Assembly: GCA_945870545.1 (NCBI GenBank)
Contig: CAMBTF010000067.1
Coordinates: forward strand, 1 to 7,942
Direction of reading: 5' to 3'
DNA length: 7,942 bases
From: Akkermansia muciniphila
GTDB taxonomy: Bacteria; Verrucomicrobiota; Verrucomicrobiia; Verrucomicrobiales; Akkermansiaceae
The notes beneath the pieces were generated by a model. That model did not search any database. It worked only from the letters and a program-made list of their open reading frames with translations, and had not been told where the DNA came from. Positions 5,641-7,942 of the stretch are shown piece after piece (positions within the stretch are counted from its first letter, which is position 1; every line of letters begins with the position of its first letter). A program made the position numbers and the translations under genes.

Positions 5641-6942
5641 ATGAAAGAAATCCTCAACAAAGCCGATGAGCCGACCCGCCGCCAGTTCATGCAGAACGCC
5701 GCGCGAGCCTACCTCGGCGTCCACCTCTTCCCTATGCTCGGCCCGTCCATCGCCAGCGCCGCGGCGGAAGGCGCAGCTAAGGGCGCCAAGGCGAAACACG
5801 TGATCTACCTCTTTATGTCCGGCGGGATGAGCCACATCGACACCTTCGATCCCAAGCCGAAAAAGAAAGTTGTCATGGGCCCGAGCGTCGCGATACCGAC
5901 CAAGGCGGACGGGATCGAGCTCGGCGGTTACCTGCCGAAGACGGCGGAAGTGACCGACAAGATGTGTATCATCAACTCGCTGAACTCGACCCAAGGTGCG
6001 CACGAGCAGGGCAGCTACATCATGCACACCAGCTACAGCCAGCGCGGCACGATCAAGCACCCGGCGCTCGGTTCATGGGTGGTGAAACTCGGCGGCCGTA
6101 TCCATCCGGAATTGCCGGGTTTCGTAGCGGTGAACACTTCCCCGGAATACACCGGCGGCGGCTTCTTCGGTGCGAAATATTCCGCAGCGCCCATCGGCAG
6201 CCCGGATCAGGGGCTTCAGGATTCGCGCCGATCTGAAGAGGTTTCCCCCGAGGATTTCTCCCGCCGCCTCACCTTGGCAGACAAGCTCAACACGCAGTTC
6301 CACAACCGTTACCCGAACGCCGATGTGAAAGCCTACGAGGAACTCTACCGCGAAGCGACTGCCCTGATGAACTCGAAGGATCTCAAGGCCTTCAACCTCG
6401 CGGAGGAAGAGGCCGAAACGCGCGCCCTCTACGGCGGCGGAAACTTCGCGCAGGGCTGCCTGCTCGCGCGGCGTTTGGTGGAAAATGGTGTCCGCTTCGT
6501 GGAAGTGCAGCTCGGCGGCTGGGACACGCACTATGACAATTTCACCGCCGTGGAAGGGCGTTGCAAGGAGTTCGACCAGGCCTACGCCGCGCTGCTCACC
6601 GATCTTGATCAACGCGGAAAACTCCACGATACGCTAGTGGTCGTGGCCACCGAGTTTGGGCGCACCCCGGAGATCAAAAAAGAGCACAACGACGGTCGCG
6701 ACCATCATCCCAATGCTTTCAGCTGCGTGCTGGCAGGCGGCGGCGTGAAGGGTGGCATAAAATACGGTGAGACCGATGCATCCGGCAACAAGGTCAGGAA
6801 AGACACGGTCTCCGTGCAGGATTTCAACGCTACCATCGCCTACGCCCTAGGCCTGCCGCACGACCTCGTGCTGATGTCCCCCACAAAACGCCCCTTCAAG
6901 ATCGCCGACAAAGGCACGCCGGTGACATCGATCTTTGGGTGA
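5641..6942 (+). CDS. DUF1501 protein, Tat-exported, alkaline-phosphatase/sulfatase-like fold
   Basis: A 433-residue DUF1501 (PF07394) protein. It starts with a twin-arginine signal, TRRQFMQNAARAYLGV (R13-R14, residues 12-27), and an alanine-rich end near 36-43, so export by Tat is likely. Conserved family blocks are present in order: LFMSGGMSHIDTFDPKP (57-73), GGWDTHYDN (292-300), EFGRTP (338-343) and GRDHHPNAFSCVLAGGG (352-368). The histidines and aspartates in these blocks recall the metal sites of the alkaline phosphatase superfamily, but no activity is established for the family. It normally follows the DUF1549/DUF1553 gene and probably works with that product outside the cytoplasm; here a toxin-antitoxin pair separates them. 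The length is typical for the family. ATG 5641 has an A-rich leader without Shine-Dalgarno. Confidence 0.92.
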   Translation: MKEILNKADEPTRRQFMQNAARAYLGVHLFPMLGPSIASAAAEGAAKGAKAKHVIYLFMSGGMSHIDTFDPKPKKKVVMGPSVAIPTKADGIELGGYLPKTAEVTDKMCIINSLNSTQGAHEQGSYIMHTSYSQRGTIKHPALGSWVVKLGGRIHPELPGFVAVNTSPEYTGGGFFGAKYSAAPIGSPDQGLQDSRRSEEVSPEDFSRRLTLADKLNTQFHNRYPNADVKAYEELYREATALMNSKDLKAFNLAEEEAETRALYGGGNFAQGCLLARRLVENGVRFVEVQLGGWDTHYDNFTAVEGRCKEFDQAYAALLTDLDQRGKLHDTLVVVATEFGRTPEIKKEHNDGRDHHPNAFSCVLAGGGVKGGIKYGETDASGNKVRKDTVSVQDFNATIAYALGLPHDLVLMSPTKRPFKIADKGTPVTSIFG

Positions 6943-6973
6943 GTTGTTTAGGAAACGCCCCACGAAATCAATT

Positions 6974-6998
6974 GCGATGGGAGGGATTTCCCCATCGC
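6974..6998. terminator. Inverted repeat after the DUF1501 gene, weak terminator candidate
   Basis: GCGATGGG (6974-6981) pairs perfectly with CCCATCGC (6991-6998) around a 9-base loop, 32 bases after the DUF1501 stop. No T-run follows on the + strand (CGACTTCG), so it is not a classical intrinsic terminator; it may be a structured 3' end or chance. The rest of 6943-7125 shows no supported gene. Confidence 0.25.
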
Positions 6999-7125
6999 CG
7001 ACTTCGAAAAGGCCGTGGTTGTCCGCTTTGTTTGTATCCATGGGCTGGTCGGACTCGCCACCGCAACTTTCAATCGTAACGTTTCCGTGGTTGTCGTGCG
7101 GCCCGTGTTTGGTTATTTTCCGCCC

Positions 7126-7452
7126 ATGTCAAACACGCATACGGACACGACCCCGGCCTGGGTGGAAAGCAGCGCCCTCGCGGCACCGGTAATCCTCGGA
7201 GTGGCGACGGGCTTGTTGGTGGGGAATCTCATGCATCCCGGAGCGCGGCGAGGTCTCGGCCTCGGGCTGGGGATATTGGGGGTCGCCGCCCTGCTACCCT
7301 TTGTGGTGGACGGTGTCGCGGATCTCATCACCGGGCCGCGAAGCAAGTTCGGCGTACGTCGCAAAATCCAGAAGATCCGTGACATCGGCCTTGGCTCCCC
7401 GATACAGGAAGATGAAGTCGATGCGGAACTGCGCGAGCACGGGGTGATCTGA
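7126..7452 (+). CDS. Small two-helix membrane protein, function unknown
   Basis: A 108-residue protein that I do not recognise. Residues 17-37 and 42-63 are hydrophobic and glycine-rich (ALAAPVILGVATGLLVGNL and GLGLGLGILGVAALLPFVV), separated by HPGARR, so two membrane helices joined by a short basic turn are likely. The C-terminal third is charged and probably cytosolic: basic first (RSKFGVRRKIQKIRD, 72-86), then acidic (EDEVDAELREHG). ATG 7126 is preferred because the protein-like sequence begins there; the frame is open back to 7015, but that part has an unconvincing composition. TTGTCG (7091-7096) and TATTTT (7114-7119) with a 17-base spacer end just 6 bases before this ATG, which would give a leaderless message if they are a promoter; this is weak. 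The next gene, a sigma factor, begins 259 bases downstream. Confidence 0.65.
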   Translation: MSNTHTDTTPAWVESSALAAPVILGVATGLLVGNLMHPGARRGLGLGLGILGVAALLPFVVDGVADLITGPRSKFGVRRKIQKIRDIGLGSPIQEDEVDAELREHGVI

Positions 7453-7468
7453 TTTTTTCGCTCCCGCC

Positions 7469-7493
7469 GGCCTGTGCGTTTTTGGCCCAGGCC
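7469..7493. terminator. Inverted repeat after the small membrane protein gene
   Basis: GGCCTG (7469-7474) pairs with CAGGCC (7488-7493) around a 13-base loop that itself holds a T5 run. A T6 run lies just after the stop codon (7453-7458), before the hairpin rather than after it, so intrinsic termination is doubtful. The remainder of 7453-7711 is increasingly AT-rich towards the sigma-factor gene, with no supported gene or clear promoter. Confidence 0.2.
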
Positions 7494-7711
7494 ATCTGAA
7501 ATCCGCACGCCTCGGTTTTTACAAATTTCCGAATCTCCTCACGCTCAACGAGTTGTGTATCAGATTTGTCGCGTGTATGTGCTGCATGAACTGGACATTA
7601 CATCTTTATCGAAGGGAAAAATCCATCATACAAAACGCTATTTAGAGTGAAAAATGGAATAAAAGCCGTCCCGGCGACGTTCATTTGAGAAACCAAAGAA
7701 GAATTAAGATT

Positions 7712-7942
7712 ATGTCCTACGAATCCGATTCCAGTCTCAAGTTGTATCTCCGGGAAATCTCCAGAACGCCCCTTCTCACCATTCAGGAGGAAATCGACCT
7801 CGCCGAGCGCATCAAGAATGGCGATAGCGAAGCCCGCTCCCACATGATCCGGGCGAACCTGCGCCTGGTCGTAAAGATCGCGCAAGACTACTCGAACTAC
7901 GGCCTTCCCGTGACCGACCTCATCTCGGAGGGAAATATCGGG
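7712..7942 (+). CDS. Sigma-70-family RNA polymerase sigma factor (5' part, cut by the window end)
   Basis: The first 77 residues of a primary-type (group 1 or 2) sigma factor. Region 1.2 is clear at about 5-38 ([17 protein letters not shown] and [13 protein letters not shown]), followed by regions 2.1-2.2 at about 41-77 with [20 protein letters not shown] and [14 protein letters not shown], the surface that binds the core polymerase clamp. The acidic region 1.1 of RpoD is absent: the protein begins directly at region 1.2, as in short SigA/RpoS-like factors. The window does not show regions 2.4 and 4.2, so promoter specificity and group cannot be decided and no symbol is given. ATG 7712 is the natural start; upstream AAGAAG is at best a poor Shine-Dalgarno. 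The 259-base AT-rich leader may hold regulatory sites. Confidence 0.92.
   Translation, partial: MSYESDSSLKLYLREISRTPLLTIQEEIDLAERIKNGDSEARSHMIRANLRLVVKIAQDYSNYGLPVTDLISEGNIG

Noticed and set aside
5569..6627. Two minus-strand frames opposite the DUF1501 gene
   Set aside because: Shadows of a conserved coding sequence; no domain recognised.
7015..7125. Upstream extension of the small membrane protein
   Set aside because: The 37 extra residues are not convincing as protein and the ATG at 7126 gives a cleaner start; cannot be fully excluded.
7598..7885. 95-residue minus-strand frame over the sigma-factor start
   Set aside because: Overlaps the well-conserved sigma regions 1.2-2.1 in antisense and shows no family resemblance.

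Overview
The window looks like a piece of a chromosome from the Verrucomicrobiota, or a related member of the Planctomycetota–Verrucomicrobiota–Chlamydiota group. The main reason is the gene pair DUF1549/DUF1553 plus DUF1501 (a secreted protein with a lone CxxCH motif and a Tat-exported alkaline-phosphatase-like protein), a signature of Planctomycetes and Verrucomicrobia. The GC-rich coding sequence and the near absence of Shine-Dalgarno sequences fit but do not prove this. All complete genes lie on the + strand.

Layout: 1-264 is upstream DNA with a perfect dyad (193-220). 265-660 encodes a MutT-like Nudix hydrolase ending in a run of eight T. 716-2560 is htpG, the bacterial Hsp90. 2561-3109 is a 549-base non-coding region, clearly AT-richer than its surroundings. 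It holds a cluster of DnaA-box-like sequences: five exact copies of TTATTCACA on both strands plus two single-mismatch partners and one decayed partner, in a strikingly ordered arrangement. It also holds the broken 3' end of a universal stress protein gene on the minus strand (2908-3036). This cluster is the most interesting part of the window and is a candidate replication origin (oriC) or another DnaA-binding locus.

3110-5026 encodes the DUF1549/DUF1553 protein and 5641-6942 the DUF1501 protein. The two are normally direct neighbours; here a type II toxin-antitoxin pair (5120-5329 and 5326-5625) sits between them. 7126-7452 encodes a small two-helix membrane protein of unknown function. 7712-7942 is the 5' end of a sigma-70-family factor that lacks region 1.1 and runs off the right edge.

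How the genes work together: the Nudix enzyme and HtpG are housekeeping or stress functions. The DUF1549/DUF1553 and DUF1501 proteins are probably exported and act in the same, still uncharacterised, process. The toxin-antitoxin pair looks like an insertion into that operon. The origin call, operon calls and promoter remarks are inferences from the sequence alone; no database search or computed skew was available.
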